Positions 8,308 to 16,874 are shown, numbered from the stretch's first letter. The stretch is 33,222 nt of DNA from an uncultured Ignavibacteriota bacterium (GCA_903831845.1 CAIKZJ010000049.1:1-33222), one strand, 5' to 3'. Made by a program: numbers and translations. The notes: generated by a model from the letters alone, not told the origin.

Positions 8308-8877
8308 TCAGTGAAATAGCGATAACCCAAGCGAAAAAGAATACCGGGTCGAGGATTTATTTCCCGAATAATATAATTCTGTTTCGGGGTAAATACTGAA
8401 TTTGTCGGATAAATTAAAATCGTACCCGAGTCCTGCTATAAAAGTCGGATACGGAAAAGACATCGCCAGACCCGATTTCAGATAAACCGGAAATTCCGCC
8501 CTATTCGGGTAAGTTCTTATGCCCGCCTGTATTATTATTAAGGGTTCGTTTTTATCGGACTTCAAGTATGGATTCGGAGTCGAAGTTTCCCATTCTATAT
8601 GTCTTATTGCGCCGATCGCAAGTTCTGCGTACCAGGATACAACACGTCCGGCCGGGAACTGGATTGAAAACGCTCCGCCGTAACCGTTTTTATAATGCGA
8701 TTTATTTTCCGTTTCTTTAGGTGAAAATATTCCGAGAGCTCTGAATTTTAAAACTGTTTCTTCCCAGTATTTATTGTCATGCTTCGTCAGAAGATTATCT
8801 TTGCCTGATTGAGCTGCCGAAGGCAGATTAGACACAAGGAATAACAGCAGGGTGAATAAAATACTTGCAATTCTCAT
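8308..8877 (-). CDS. Secreted beta-barrel-like protein, paralogue 2 of 4
   Basis: This 189-aa protein is of unknown function. The signal peptide is clear (MRIASILFTLLLFLVSNLPS, cleavage about AAA/AQS near residue 22). The mature part shows the family pattern: an FRALGIF strand, KNGYG followed by a strand ending in QF, WYAELAIG, AGIRTYP, PVYLKSGLA, AGLGYDF, SIYPETE and a terminal SLGLSLF strand ending on an aromatic side. That C-terminal pattern suits insertion by the BAM machinery. It starts 45 bases after paralogue 3 ends and 2-to-1 spacing is 107 bases, so the array is probably partly co-transcribed. No enzymatic motif is visible. Confidence 0.78.
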   Translation of the reverse strand: MRIASILFTLLLFLVSNLPSAAQSGKDNLLTKHDNKYWEETVLKFRALGIFSPKETENKSHYKNGYGGAFSIQFPAGRVVSWYAELAIGAIRHIEWETSTPNPYLKSDKNEPLIIIQAGIRTYPNRAEFPVYLKSGLAMSFPYPTFIAGLGYDFNLSDKFSIYPETELYYSGNKSSTRYSFSLGLSLFH

Positions 8878-8922
8878 ATTACACTGATCATTTAAGTTTT
8901 TAAAATGGCTGTACCCGGTGTA

Positions 8923-9510
8923 TTACAATCTCACGGAAATTCCCGCCCCGAAATGAACCTCCGAGGCTTCGTTAACGAATACATGAGAAATTTCAGGATA
9001 CAGGTTAAACCTGTCAGACAGCCAGAGTTCATAACCAATTCCCAATTCTCCCGTAAACGGGGGAACAACGGTTGCATCTTTGTTTACTGATGATTTTCTG
9101 AACATGACATCGACACCAAACTTAAGATAAACGGGATATTCATCCTTTAATGGATACGCACGAACGCCGATATTTAAGGAAGAGGCCGGGGTTAATTTAT
9201 CAGCGACAATATAGGACGGGTAAGTTTCGCTCTTTTCAACGAGTTTCATCTGCGCAATATCGAGACCGAAATAAACCGAAAGGTAGTCCATAGTCTTAAA
9301 CTGAAGCGAAGCGGAAATTCCGTAACCGTTCTGCCAGCGTGTGCCTCCGGCCCCGCCTGTTCTGCTTGCGCCGTAAAATTTGAGTTTGAGTTCCGTTCCG
9401 CGTCTGATTTTTTCCGGCGAACCGCAACCTGAAGAATTTTTTTGCTGGGCAGTCAGAGGATAGCAATAGAACAGTAAAATCAGAAGAATAACAGAGGAAA
9501 ATATTTTCAT
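8923..9510 (-). CDS. Secreted beta-barrel-like protein, paralogue 3 of 4
   Basis: This 195-aa protein is of unknown function. It has a signal peptide (MKIFSSVILLILLFYCYPLTAQQ, cleavage near residue 21), then the family pattern: LKFYGAS, QNGYG with a strand ending in QF, VYFGLDIAQMKLVE, IGVRAYP, PVYLKFGVD, ELGIGYELW, NLYPEI and a closing FGAGISVRL strand. The VYLK and YP elements match paralogue 2 most closely, suggesting these two are the nearer pair. The pattern of alternating hydrophobic residues with Gly/Tyr turns fits an 8-stranded barrel of the OmpA/OmpW size class, but a soluble beta protein is not excluded. Confidence 0.78.
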   Translation of the reverse strand: MKIFSSVILLILLFYCYPLTAQQKNSSGCGSPEKIRRGTELKLKFYGASRTGGAGGTRWQNGYGISASLQFKTMDYLSVYFGLDIAQMKLVEKSETYPSYIVADKLTPASSLNIGVRAYPLKDEYPVYLKFGVDVMFRKSSVNKDATVVPPFTGELGIGYELWLSDRFNLYPEISHVFVNEASEVHFGAGISVRL

Positions 9511-9625
9511 ATTTATTAATTGAATTTAGCTGACATTTTAAAATATTCTATAATCTCCAATAAAAAAAGGCTATCTAAATATGTCAGGCTTTTGAGAAAT
9601 AAATATATTATTGCATTAGAATATC

Positions 9626-10216
9626 TTAAAATAAATATGAAGCCCCTATGCTCAGTGAAAATTCATTTTTACTGCTTCCTAATGTATAAAACTCAGCTTC
9701 CGGATACATATTAAACTTATTTGATACCCAGAAATCATAACCCAGTCCTAAATCCAGCATTGGGACGACGTAATAAGATTTTCTAGTATTAGAATATTTC
9801 CTGTAAGGAATAATAATTCCTGTTTTAAGATATCCGTTAAAGTCCGTAACTTTAGGATATATTTTTACACCCGCTCCTAATGAATAAAAATTTATCATAC
9901 CATCGAATATTACAGCGGGATTAGAGACATCCTTTTCATATTCCACATACTTAATTTTACCGAAATTAAATTCAGAATAAAAGTTAACGACGGAACCGTT
10001 TAAAAACTGTAAAGAGACCCCCATACCATAACCGTTTCCATAGTCCCTTTCAGATTTAGGAGCCATTGCAGTACTGCCGATTAATCTTACCCTGAACAAT
10101 GTTCCGTATTTTGCAATATTAATTTCCGGTTTCGCTGGAAGATTCCCCGGTGTTTGAGGATATAACGGAGAAATTGATAGTATATATGTTAATAAAAATA
10201 AACAGAGAAATTTCAT
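9626..10216 (-). CDS. Secreted beta-barrel-like protein, paralogue 4 of 4
   Basis: This 196-aa protein is of unknown function. The frame is open to an earlier ATG at 10258, but starting at 10216 gives a clean signal peptide (MKFLCLFLLTYILSISPLYP) and a length like those of paralogues 2 and 3, so that start is preferred. The mature protein has LIGSTAM, GNGYG with a strand ending in QF, FYSEFNFGKIKYVE, AGVKIYP, GYLKTGI, LGLGYDFW, NMYPEAE and a final SIGASYLF strand. The LGLGYDFW and MYPEAE elements tie it to paralogues 2 and 3. Its codons look more A/T-rich than those of the neighbouring peptidase gene. It lies 96 bases after the C25 peptidase stop, with a strong terminator in between. Confidence 0.76.
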   Translation of the reverse strand: MKFLCLFLLTYILSISPLYPQTPGNLPAKPEINIAKYGTLFRVRLIGSTAMAPKSERDYGNGYGMGVSLQFLNGSVVNFYSEFNFGKIKYVEYEKDVSNPAVIFDGMINFYSLGAGVKIYPKVTDFNGYLKTGIIIPYRKYSNTRKSYYVVPMLDLGLGYDFWVSNKFNMYPEAEFYTLGSSKNEFSLSIGASYLF

Positions 10217-10261
10217 CCGATAAGTAATAAGTTCATGAATATTAGATATAAATAACACAAT

Positions 10262-10291
10262 AAAAAAGGCTGTCCTTTGGGGACAGCCTTT
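10262..10291 (-). terminator. Terminator of the C25 peptidase gene
   Basis: AAAGGCTGTCC, loop TTTGG, GGACAGCCTTT gives an 11-bp perfect stem (10265-10291). The minus strand continues as a T-run. It lies 22 bases past the peptidase stop and should separate it from the barrel genes. Confidence 0.9.
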
Positions 10292-10312
10292 ATATATCTT
10301 AAGATTTCTCCT

Positions 10313-13300
10313 TTACTTGAGAAGAATGAATCTCTTGACGTCAGTGAACGTGCCTGCGGTAATCCTGTAGAAATAGACGCCGCTTGCGAAGTTGCTGCCG
10401 TCGAAATCAACCGTATAATAACCCGGCTGTTTTGTATCGTTAACGAGTGTCGCGACTTCCCTTCCGAGAATGTCATACACCTTAATCGCAACGAGAGACT
10501 GTTTCGGCACTCCGTAGTTGATCTTCGTTACGGGGTTGAACGGATTCGGATAGTTCTGCGACATTGAGAATGTTTTCGGAACCGAGCCGAGTTCTCCGCC
10601 TGTGCCCGTAGCGGGGTTGAAGAACAGAGTGATATTCGGACGTAATGACTGAACCGCGCCGCTTGTCATCGTGCAGCCCGCGCTGTTGTCAGTATAATAT
10701 CCGTATGTCATGCCTGCAACCGATGTAGCGAATACCGGCGAGTAGCTAGTATAGCTCGTATTATCGTAGCAGATCTCAATAAGCAGGTTGCTTGTGCCGT
10801 TGTAGATTAACGGCGTTGTCATGTCGATATACTGCCAGCCCGTTCCGGGAACCGTATAAGTTCCGCTGTAGCAGGTCTGCCATCCGGATGTCACCCAGCC
10901 GGTTACCGATGTCGCGCTTGTCATCTGCATTCTGACGTTAAAGCCGTTCATTACCTGCGATGAAGCGCTGCTGACGTTGAAACCGATACGGCTGATCGCG
11001 CCGTTGAAGTTCGGGTTCATCATCGCGCTGCCCGCGTTGATTTCTGCTGCCGTGTAGAGTATCTGTGTCCTTCCGTCCATCCAGTACGTAGTGTAAGGAT
11101 AGTTGGATGTTGATGTACCTGTTCCGATTATCGACCAGTTCTGACCGATAGTTACCTGGAACGAGTCGACTGACGAGATAACGCCGCCGAGGGTGTACAT
11201 TCTTACTTTAAATTTCGCTATCGTGCCGATCGGAGCGCCGCCGGACGCTGAAAGCTGGAACGGCATCCTTACAGAGTCTGCCGCGTTTATGTTGCCGTAC
11301 GACAATGTATCCGTTATCATGGTAATGAAAGGAGATGTCGTCACGAGTTTCGCGCTTACAGTTCTGGCCTGCGATGTACCGTTGTTCCTCAAAGCTATCT
11401 TGAATTTCGCAGTTTCACCCGGATCGATTCTACCGTTGTTATTGCCGGTTGAGTCCGTGATGATGTTTGTACCGAGTTTCACAATCGGAGCATGGCCTGT
11501 GATTGTGAATCCGCTCGTCCACGTATCAGTTCCGTTAGTCGCTATTGTCGTGAAATCGACGGGCGTGTTGTCCGGAATGAAGTTTGACACGTTGTAAGCG
11601 AACGCGTTGTTTATCATGACAGTTCCGCTTGCGGGAATGTTTCCGAACGATTCGGTGCTGTCTGTAATCGTGATATACGGAGAAGTAGTTCTTAACTTTA
11701 TTGTTACGCTGTTAGCAACCGCCGAGCCTACGTTTTTAGCTCTGAAGTTGAGAAGGTTCGTTTCGGCGTAATCAAGCTTTCCGTTGCCGTTGCCGTAAGG
11801 AGAAGCGTCGTTGATCGCGACAGAATCCTGAACTACGTACGGTCCCGAAGCCGGGATTACGTTGACGTAGCCTGTATATCTGTAATAATTCTGTTTCGTA
11901 ATGACTACTTTCATTACCTGTCCCGGGACCTGCGAACCGGGAATTGTAATGTTGACGGGCGAGCCCGTAGCTGTCGCCGTACCGAGAATGTTACCGTTGA
12001 TCGATAACGCTATGAACGCTCCTGAATTTGCAGTTACAGCAAACTGTGTCGCTCCCGCGATTACCGCCGCGGAGTGATTCACTGTCAGGTTCTGCGGTAC
12101 TTCGGAGAACAGGTTAAGGAACGCGTCTCCGTGCATATGGAACAGCCTGTATGTTACAAGCTTATCGCCTGTGTTGTAAGGCCATGACGACTGCTGAAGG
12201 AAATATTTTCCCGCGGCCATGCCGAACGCCGGTTTTTCGCCTCTGGGAACCGGAGTGGATCCGTAAGCGGGCATGAAATCCGGCCACATGTTGTCATACA
12301 TTCCCCATACGTATGTATCGTTTACGAATGAGTAAGATACTTCTGACGGGCATACCATACCGAGCGCGCCGGCATTCTGTCCGTTGTATTTATACCTGTA
12401 AAACACTTCGACGAAACTGCCTTCAGCCGGACATCCCGAAGGATTGTGATAGCCGCCGGTCTGGCAGTTAATTGAATATATAAACGAAAGGTCAGTATTT
12501 GTAAGTGAAGGAATATTCGATGTTGTGAAACCGGGTTCGCCCCATCCTGTATACATTCCGTGGTCGCGGTGCTGGAGCAGGAATGAGCCTGAATTCAAAG
12601 CGCTGACAACCATCGCGGGAGTACCGCCGTCGAAACCGCCGACTGAATCCGGAGTCATGGGAATATATCCGAGTCCCGTCGTACCGAAGTAGTTAACGAC
12701 AGTCGCGGTGTTCGTGGCTGTTGACCATACCGTTCCCGGCGTGCCGGAATAAACCTTGTTGATTCTGACGGGATGTTTGTTCTTAATCTTCTTGAAGTAA
12801 CCGCCTACGAGTTCCGAGCAGAGCTGGAACCATCTTTCCGTCTGCCATCCAAGAGCAGTGATCGGATGGTCATAATAAGTAGACGCCGTGGGAGGGTTTT
12901 TTTCGTAATTAAGCTGTTTGGTTATTAAAGTCTGAAGCTGGTCATTATTATTTGCAATAATTCTCGAGAATACTATTTCCGGCATTTCATCGTTGTTTAC
13001 GTCCGCATAATAGTTATCTGAAGCGAAATCGGGATAACCGGAGTCAGGCTGAAGTTTTGATATTATCGTGCTTGCGCCCGAAGCGTCGGTACCATAGTCC
13101 GCCAGCAGGCAAATTGCGGCGGGTTTAATCGTCCAGGTGTTATAAGCATTCTGGACCCACGCTTTAATAACTTCTATGTTGTTGCTGCCGATATCAGAAA
13201 TCTTGTAGATACCGGTCTTGATTCCCTGTTCGGTTCTGAAATTCTTAATCGTATCGGCCCATGCAGAAAATTCGGGATTGTTCGGTACGATAATAACGTA

Positions 13301-14053
13301 TTCATAACCGTTCTCGAGCATAACATCTTTATACCTGTGTTCAAAATCAATTGAGGGCAGAGACGAATAATTAAGAATCGCGTCGCTGAGAATCGGCTCC
13401 CACCATCTGTTTCTGTAGGAATCGTTACCGAAATGGCCGTTGCCTCCTATGAAGCTGATATCGACTTTTATATCGGTATAAACCGTAAGTTCTCTTGTTA
13501 CCGGATTATACTGGAACGGCGTGATACCGAGCATAATCACGTCAACGCCTCTTATCTGCATTGGAGTAGAGACCTGGACGGGACTTTCAGGATATTTCGC
13601 GTTCTTGCTGTAGATTGCCCTGTCTCTGGGATATTTCAACGGAGAAGGATCGTCGTCCTTCGGAATAATCGGAGCAGGAGCAATGTCAATATCCTTAATT
13701 ACTTCTGTTCTGAATGATACAATTTTGTATGTGACCGTTGCACCCTGAGGTATGGCAATATAGCGGCCTGTTCCTGCGAGGTCGGGTTTTCCGGCGTCGT
13801 TCGGGAGAAATATTCCCGGAACTTTTGCGGCTTTCATGTTCACGCCGTCGACGTTTACGTCGTCGAGATATAGTTTCGGTACAGAGAAATTAACTTCGAC
13901 GCCTGATGACATCTGCCTGTTCAGCGTCATACCCTGGGGACCCCAGGTATTCTTGTAGTTAATTTCCTGGGCGTTCGCTGCCGACAATAACATTGCAAAT
14001 ACAAACATCACGGAAAGACAGCGAAGGGGAAAAGAAAGAAAAATGTTTTTCAT
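10313..14053 (-). CDS. Gingipain-like C25 cysteine peptidase with type IX secretion sorting domain
   Basis: This 1246-aa protein is a secreted cysteine protease. Order of parts: signal peptide (1-28, ending ANA/Q); an N-terminal propeptide-like region (about 30-240); and a C25 catalytic domain (about 245-660). In that domain the catalytic pair is seen as H498 in HRDHG and C530 in YSINCQTGG, with DNYYAD and PEIVFSR upstream as in gingipains. Next come an Ig-like segment, then two repeated CARDB-like beta domains (YAETNLLNFRAKN and PGETAKFKIALRN mark them), and a further beta domain rich in Thr/Ser/Gly (about 1000-1150). Last is a type A sorting domain (about 1165-1246) beginning FSMSQNYPNPFNP and ending KRFILLK. 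It should cross the outer membrane through the type IX system, lose its tail and be anchored or released. Substrate specificity cannot be read. A terminator follows, then four barrel genes. Confidence 0.94.
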   Translation of the reverse strand: MKNIFLSFPLRCLSVMFVFAMLLSAANAQEINYKNTWGPQGMTLNRQMSSGVEVNFSVPKLYLDDVNVDGVNMKAAKVPGIFLPNDAGKPDLAGTGRYIAIPQGATVTYKIVSFRTEVIKDIDIAPAPIIPKDDDPSPLKYPRDRAIYSKNAKYPESPVQVSTPMQIRGVDVIMLGITPFQYNPVTRELTVYTDIKVDISFIGGNGHFGNDSYRNRWWEPILSDAILNYSSLPSIDFEHRYKDVMLENGYEYVIIVPNNPEFSAWADTIKNFRTEQGIKTGIYKISDIGSNNIEVIKAWVQNAYNTWTIKPAAICLLADYGTDASGASTIISKLQPDSGYPDFASDNYYADVNNDEMPEIVFSRIIANNNDQLQTLITKQLNYEKNPPTASTYYDHPITALGWQTERWFQLCSELVGGYFKKIKNKHPVRINKVYSGTPGTVWSTATNTATVVNYFGTTGLGYIPMTPDSVGGFDGGTPAMVVSALNSGSFLLQHRDHGMYTGWGEPGFTTSNIPSLTNTDLSFIYSINCQTGGYHNPSGCPAEGSFVEVFYRYKYNGQNAGALGMVCPSEVSYSFVNDTYVWGMYDNMWPDFMPAYGSTPVPRGEKPAFGMAAGKYFLQQSSWPYNTGDKLVTYRLFHMHGDAFLNLFSEVPQNLTVNHSAAVIAGATQFAVTANSGAFIALSINGNILGTATATGSPVNITIPGSQVPGQVMKVVITKQNYYRYTGYVNVIPASGPYVVQDSVAINDASPYGNGNGKLDYAETNLLNFRAKNVGSAVANSVTIKLRTTSPYITITDSTESFGNIPASGTVMINNAFAYNVSNFIPDNTPVDFTTIATNGTDTWTSGFTITGHAPIVKLGTNIITDSTGNNNGRIDPGETAKFKIALRNNGTSQARTVSAKLVTTSPFITMITDTLSYGNINAADSVRMPFQLSASGGAPIGTIAKFKVRMYTLGGVISSVDSFQVTIGQNWSIIGTGTSTSNYPYTTYWMDGRTQILYTAAEINAGSAMMNPNFNGAISRIGFNVSSASSQVMNGFNVRMQMTSATSVTGWVTSGWQTCYSGTYTVPGTGWQYIDMTTPLIYNGTSNLLIEICYDNTSYTSYSPVFATSVAGMTYGYYTDNSAGCTMTSGAVQSLRPNITLFFNPATGTGGELGSVPKTFSMSQNYPNPFNPVTKINYGVPKQSLVAIKVYDILGREVATLVNDTKQPGYYTVDFDGSNFASGVYFYRITAGTFTDVKRFILLK

Positions 14054-14363
14054 AAAATTTGGTTAAGGAAATTTATAGAAATTGAATTAATTAATGAGAG
14101 AGATGATTTCGATTTCGAATAAATCTTTTTGTTCCTCAATTGAAATATTATTTTAGGGAAATTGATATATAAACAAAATTAATCAGAAATTTCTATTTTT
14201 TAAACCGCAAAAATTCAATACACGTAAAAAATTAAATTACTGATTAAATAAAGTTTCATAAAAATAATTATTGAAGATTTTTCTTTTTTTGTTCAATAAC
14301 CGGGCAGAATATATATACGTGGATTTTTATTGGAAAAAACGCATTTTTCGGCTGTAATAAAAC
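14054..14363. other. A/T-rich intergenic region upstream of the C25 peptidase
   Basis: These 310 bases hold no supported gene. They are very A/T-rich and should contain the peptidase promoter on the minus strand, but no -35/-10 pair stands out enough to name. The distal end abuts the terminator of iorB. Confidence 0.6.
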
Positions 14364-14390
14364 AAAAAACCGGATTTTACCCGGTTTTTT
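14364..14390. terminator. Terminator of iorAB
   Basis: AAAAAACCGG, loop ATTTTAC, CCGGTTTTTT forms a 10-bp stem with T-runs on both strands. It lies 23 bases past the iorB stop and insulates iorAB from the peptidase gene. Confidence 0.88.
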
Positions 14391-14412
14391 AATCTCTTTT
14401 ATTTAGTTCGGT

Positions 14413-14994
14413 TTAGATTTTCTTTTCAGCGATCCCCCTACCAGCTTTCATCGCTTTAAGGTTGACGTTCACTACCGAATCGCCTTTTCTGCCGAATATT
14501 ATCTTTATTGCTTCTTCTAGTTTTCCGTAATCAATATCAAGGAAAGGCGATGAAGCTCCGAGTATAACCATATTCGCGGACCTCAAAGAACCGGATTCCT
14601 TCGCGATCTTATCTGCGTCAATTGCTATGTTGTGCTGTCTTGCGGAAAGCTCTTTCATCACGTTTTCCTGTTCGGGATAATTCGGAATATTCACGAACGG
14701 TTTGTCGTTCGTTATTATCCAGCCGTCAGGAGAAAGATACGGGAGATACCTTAACGATTCCATCGGTTCTACTGAAATAATCATATCTGCCTTGCCGAAA
14801 GGGATAAGGTCGGAATAAATTATTTTATCAGAAAGGCGGAGATGCGACTGCACGTCGCCGCCGCGCTGGCTCATACCGTGAACCTCTGCCTGTTTAAGAT
14901 GAAGCCCTATGTTTACTGCCGCGACGCCGATTACCGACGCTATAGAAAGTATTCCCTGTCCGCCTACACCTGCGAGTATAATGTCTTTTTTCAT
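14413..14994 (-). CDS. iorB: Indolepyruvate:ferredoxin oxidoreductase, beta subunit
   Basis: This 193-aa protein is the gamma-type subunit partner of IorA in oxidative decarboxylation of aryl-2-oxoacids to aryl-acyl-CoA, reducing ferredoxin. It has the POR-gamma signature: a GVGGQGILSI nucleotide-fold motif near residue 9, then EVHGMSQRGGDVQSHLR and DMIISVEPMESLRYLPYL. The length is normal for the family. Its ATG overlaps the iorA TGA (ATGA), so the two are translationally coupled and made in equal amounts. A terminator follows at 14364-14390. Confidence 0.94.
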   Translation of the reverse strand: MKKDIILAGVGGQGILSIASVIGVAAVNIGLHLKQAEVHGMSQRGGDVQSHLRLSDKIIYSDLIPFGKADMIISVEPMESLRYLPYLSPDGWIITNDKPFVNIPNYPEQENVMKELSARQHNIAIDADKIAKESGSLRSANMVILGASSPFLDIDYGKLEEAIKIIFGRKGDSVVNVNLKAMKAGRGIAEKKI

Positions 14995-16604
14995 TTGGGT
15001 CTTTCCCCTCCTGTTTTATCTTTTCCTTTTTTTCCTATTGTCTGTATGCATTCCCTTCTCGGGATAATCACTGAAACGCCGTCGTACGAAAGTTCTTTCT
15101 GTATGAGTTTCATGTTTTCTTCGTGATATCTCTTCATTGGATTTATTACGTGAATGTGGTCTTCTTCGACACCGACTCCCTTGCATATATCTTCAATCCT
15201 TCCGTATGCGGAAGACGTCTGTCCGCCTGTCATCCCGGTCGTCGCGTTGTCCAGTATAAAGATAGTTACGTGAGCATTGTCGTTAACGCAGTCAAGGAGT
15301 CCGGTGATACCAGAATGCGTGAAAGTCGAATCGCCGATTACGGCCACAGCAGGAGTCAATCCTGCTTCCGAAGCGCCTTTCGCCATTGTAATCGAAGCTC
15401 CCATATCAACGCAGGAATTTACGGAATTGTACGGGGGCAGTGCGCCGAGAGTGTAACATCCGATATCCGCGAAAACGCGGCCGGGCGTGTATTCCGCCAG
15501 TACAGCGTTAAGGTCAAGATAAGAATCAATGTGCGGGCAGCCCGCGCAGAGGGACGGAGGTCTGGGCACGACGAGAGAAGGTATATCATCGCCACGCGTA
15601 TCAGTAAGACCGAGTGCTCTTGCGGCAATGTTCGGATTAAGTTCGCCGTCTCTGGGAACAGTCCCGTCCAGCCTGCCTTTTATCTTACCGCCGTTATCGA
15701 GTATGCCTCTTAAAAGTTCTTCAATCATCGGAGCGCCTTCTTCAAGAAGAAGCAGTTCTTCGCATTCATCTGAAATCTTTTTCAGAAGGTTCAGAGGCAT
15801 CGGATACTGACAAATTTTAAGAACAGGATGAGGACACCCGTTCTCGCCGTAGTTTTCCATGAGATAATTATATCCGAGACCGCTTGCTATTATTCCGAGT
15901 TTCTTGTCCTTGCCTTCATAGTAATGGTTGAATCCGGAAGTTTCCGCTTCTTTCCTGAAATTATCCTGATTCTTAAGAAGGTCCTTGTACTGTCTTCTCG
16001 CAATCGCGGGAAGAAGCACGAACTGAGTCAGGTTCTTCGGAAGGGAAAGTTCGTTCTGCCCTTTAGCATCTTTTCTCGTAACGCCCGCTCTTGAATGCGC
16101 CAGCCTTGTTGTGATTCTGAGCATCACGGGAATTTTATATTTCTCGGAAATTTCGAATCCGTAATGAACCATATCGTATGCTTCCTGCTGGTTAGCAGGT
16201 TCGAGTATGGGAATCATGGCGAACTTGCCGAGGACTCTGGAGTCCTGCTCGTTCTGCGACGAGTGCATCGAGGGGTCGTCGGCAGCGACGACAATCATTC
16301 CTCCGTTGGCGCCGGTGATGGCGGAGTTAACGAACGGGTCGGCTGCGACGTTAAGTCCGACGTGTTTCATGCAGACCATCGAGCGCTTGCCGGCGTATGA
16401 CATGCCGAGAGCCGCTTCCATTGCTGTCTTTTCGTTCGTGGACCATGACGCTCGTATACCTTTTTCCTTCGCCTCTTTCGAGTGCTGAACGTATTCGGTG
16501 ATTTCGGTTGAAGGTGTTCCGGGATAAGCATAAATACCGGAGATGCCTGCATCGATAGCTGCCTGCGCTATCGCTTCATCACCCAGTAAAACTAATCTTT
16601 GCAT
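14991..16604 (-). CDS. iorA: Indolepyruvate:ferredoxin oxidoreductase, alpha subunit, lacking C-terminal ferredoxin domain
   Basis: This 537-aa thiamine-diphosphate enzyme works in aromatic amino acid breakdown: the transaminated acids (indolepyruvate, phenylpyruvate and similar) are oxidised to acyl-CoA. The N-terminal pyrimidine-binding domain starts with YAYPGTPSTEI near 25-35. The C-terminal TPP domain has CAGCPH at 353-358, DIGCYTLG near 380, and the GDS...LDN metal/TPP motif from 424 to 453. The protein stops at ...IIPRREC plus a short basic tail. The ferredoxin-like domain with two [4Fe-4S] clusters found at the end of classical archaeal IorA (about 600-650 aa) is missing. The overlap with iorB and an intact reading frame argue against a recent truncation. 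Electrons must leave by another route, or by an external ferredoxin. Confidence 0.93.
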   Translation of the reverse strand: MQRLVLLGDEAIAQAAIDAGISGIYAYPGTPSTEITEYVQHSKEAKEKGIRASWSTNEKTAMEAALGMSYAGKRSMVCMKHVGLNVAADPFVNSAITGANGGMIVVAADDPSMHSSQNEQDSRVLGKFAMIPILEPANQQEAYDMVHYGFEISEKYKIPVMLRITTRLAHSRAGVTRKDAKGQNELSLPKNLTQFVLLPAIARRQYKDLLKNQDNFRKEAETSGFNHYYEGKDKKLGIIASGLGYNYLMENYGENGCPHPVLKICQYPMPLNLLKKISDECEELLLLEEGAPMIEELLRGILDNGGKIKGRLDGTVPRDGELNPNIAARALGLTDTRGDDIPSLVVPRPPSLCAGCPHIDSYLDLNAVLAEYTPGRVFADIGCYTLGALPPYNSVNSCVDMGASITMAKGASEAGLTPAVAVIGDSTFTHSGITGLLDCVNDNAHVTIFILDNATTGMTGGQTSSAYGRIEDICKGVGVEEDHIHVINPMKRYHEENMKLIQKELSYDGVSVIIPRRECIQTIGKKGKDKTGGERPK

Positions 16605-16700
16605 ATTGAATTAAAGTTTGGAATTAAGGTTAGATGCATAAAAATAACTATTTCGGGAGTAAAAAATAAGGTGAAAACGGAATGCCATTACCTGAATTGA

Positions 16701-16740
16701 ACACAGAAAGAACGGATTAAACAGATTTTCACAGATTATT
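16701..16740 (+). repeat. 40-base direct repeat, copy 1
   Basis: This 40-base unit begins ACACAGAAAG and ends ACAGATTATT. A second copy lies at 16757-16796 with 35 of 40 bases identical. The spacing of 56 bases and only two copies rule out a CRISPR array. Confidence 0.85.
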
Positions 16741-16756
16741 CTCCTATATAGATTAC

Positions 16757-16796
16757 ACACAGAAAGTGCGGATTGAACAGATTTACACAGATAATT
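16757..16796 (+). repeat. 40-base direct repeat, copy 2
   Basis: Second copy of the unit at 16701-16740. The five differences are at the AA/TG step after ACACAGAAAG, one A/G, one T/A before CACAG, and one T/A in the final block. Such CGGATT-AACAGATTT-CACAGAT units are typical of dispersed intergenic repeats. Confidence 0.85.
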
Positions 16797-16800
16797 GAAA

Positions 16801-16813
16801 GCCGCGTAGCGGC
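16801..16813. repeat. Palindromic unit GCCGC-GTA-GCGGC
   Basis: A 5-bp perfect hairpin with GTA loop. It is followed by a TAATATTGGTAGA-type tail. It has the same layout as the GCCCC-GTA-GGGGC unit 49 bases on, with the stem bases changed in compensating pairs. Confidence 0.75.
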
Positions 16814-16849
16814 GTAATATTGGTAGATAATGATATAATATTCATACAA

Positions 16850-16862
16850 GCCCCGTAGGGGC
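16850..16862. repeat. Palindromic unit GCCCC-GTA-GGGGC
   Basis: A 5-bp perfect hairpin with GTA loop, followed by GACATATT. The shared loop and framework with 16801-16813, and compensating stem changes, mark these as members of one repeat family. Confidence 0.75.
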
Positions 16863-16874
16863 GACATATTATTT

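Noticed and set aside
10217-10258. Upstream ATG for barrel paralogue 4 giving 210 aa
   Set aside because: It puts 14 residues in front of a clean signal peptide, unlike paralogues 2 and 3, which start directly with it.
14991-15010. Frameshift that could have cut off an IorA ferredoxin domain
   Set aside because: The stop overlaps the iorB start as ATGA, a normal coupled junction, and iorB is intact immediately after, leaving no room for a lost ferredoxin domain.
16701-16796. Two 40-base repeats read as a possible mini-CRISPR array
   Set aside because: Only two copies separated by 16 bases, five mismatches, no cas genes, and they sit in a cluster of other palindromic repeats.
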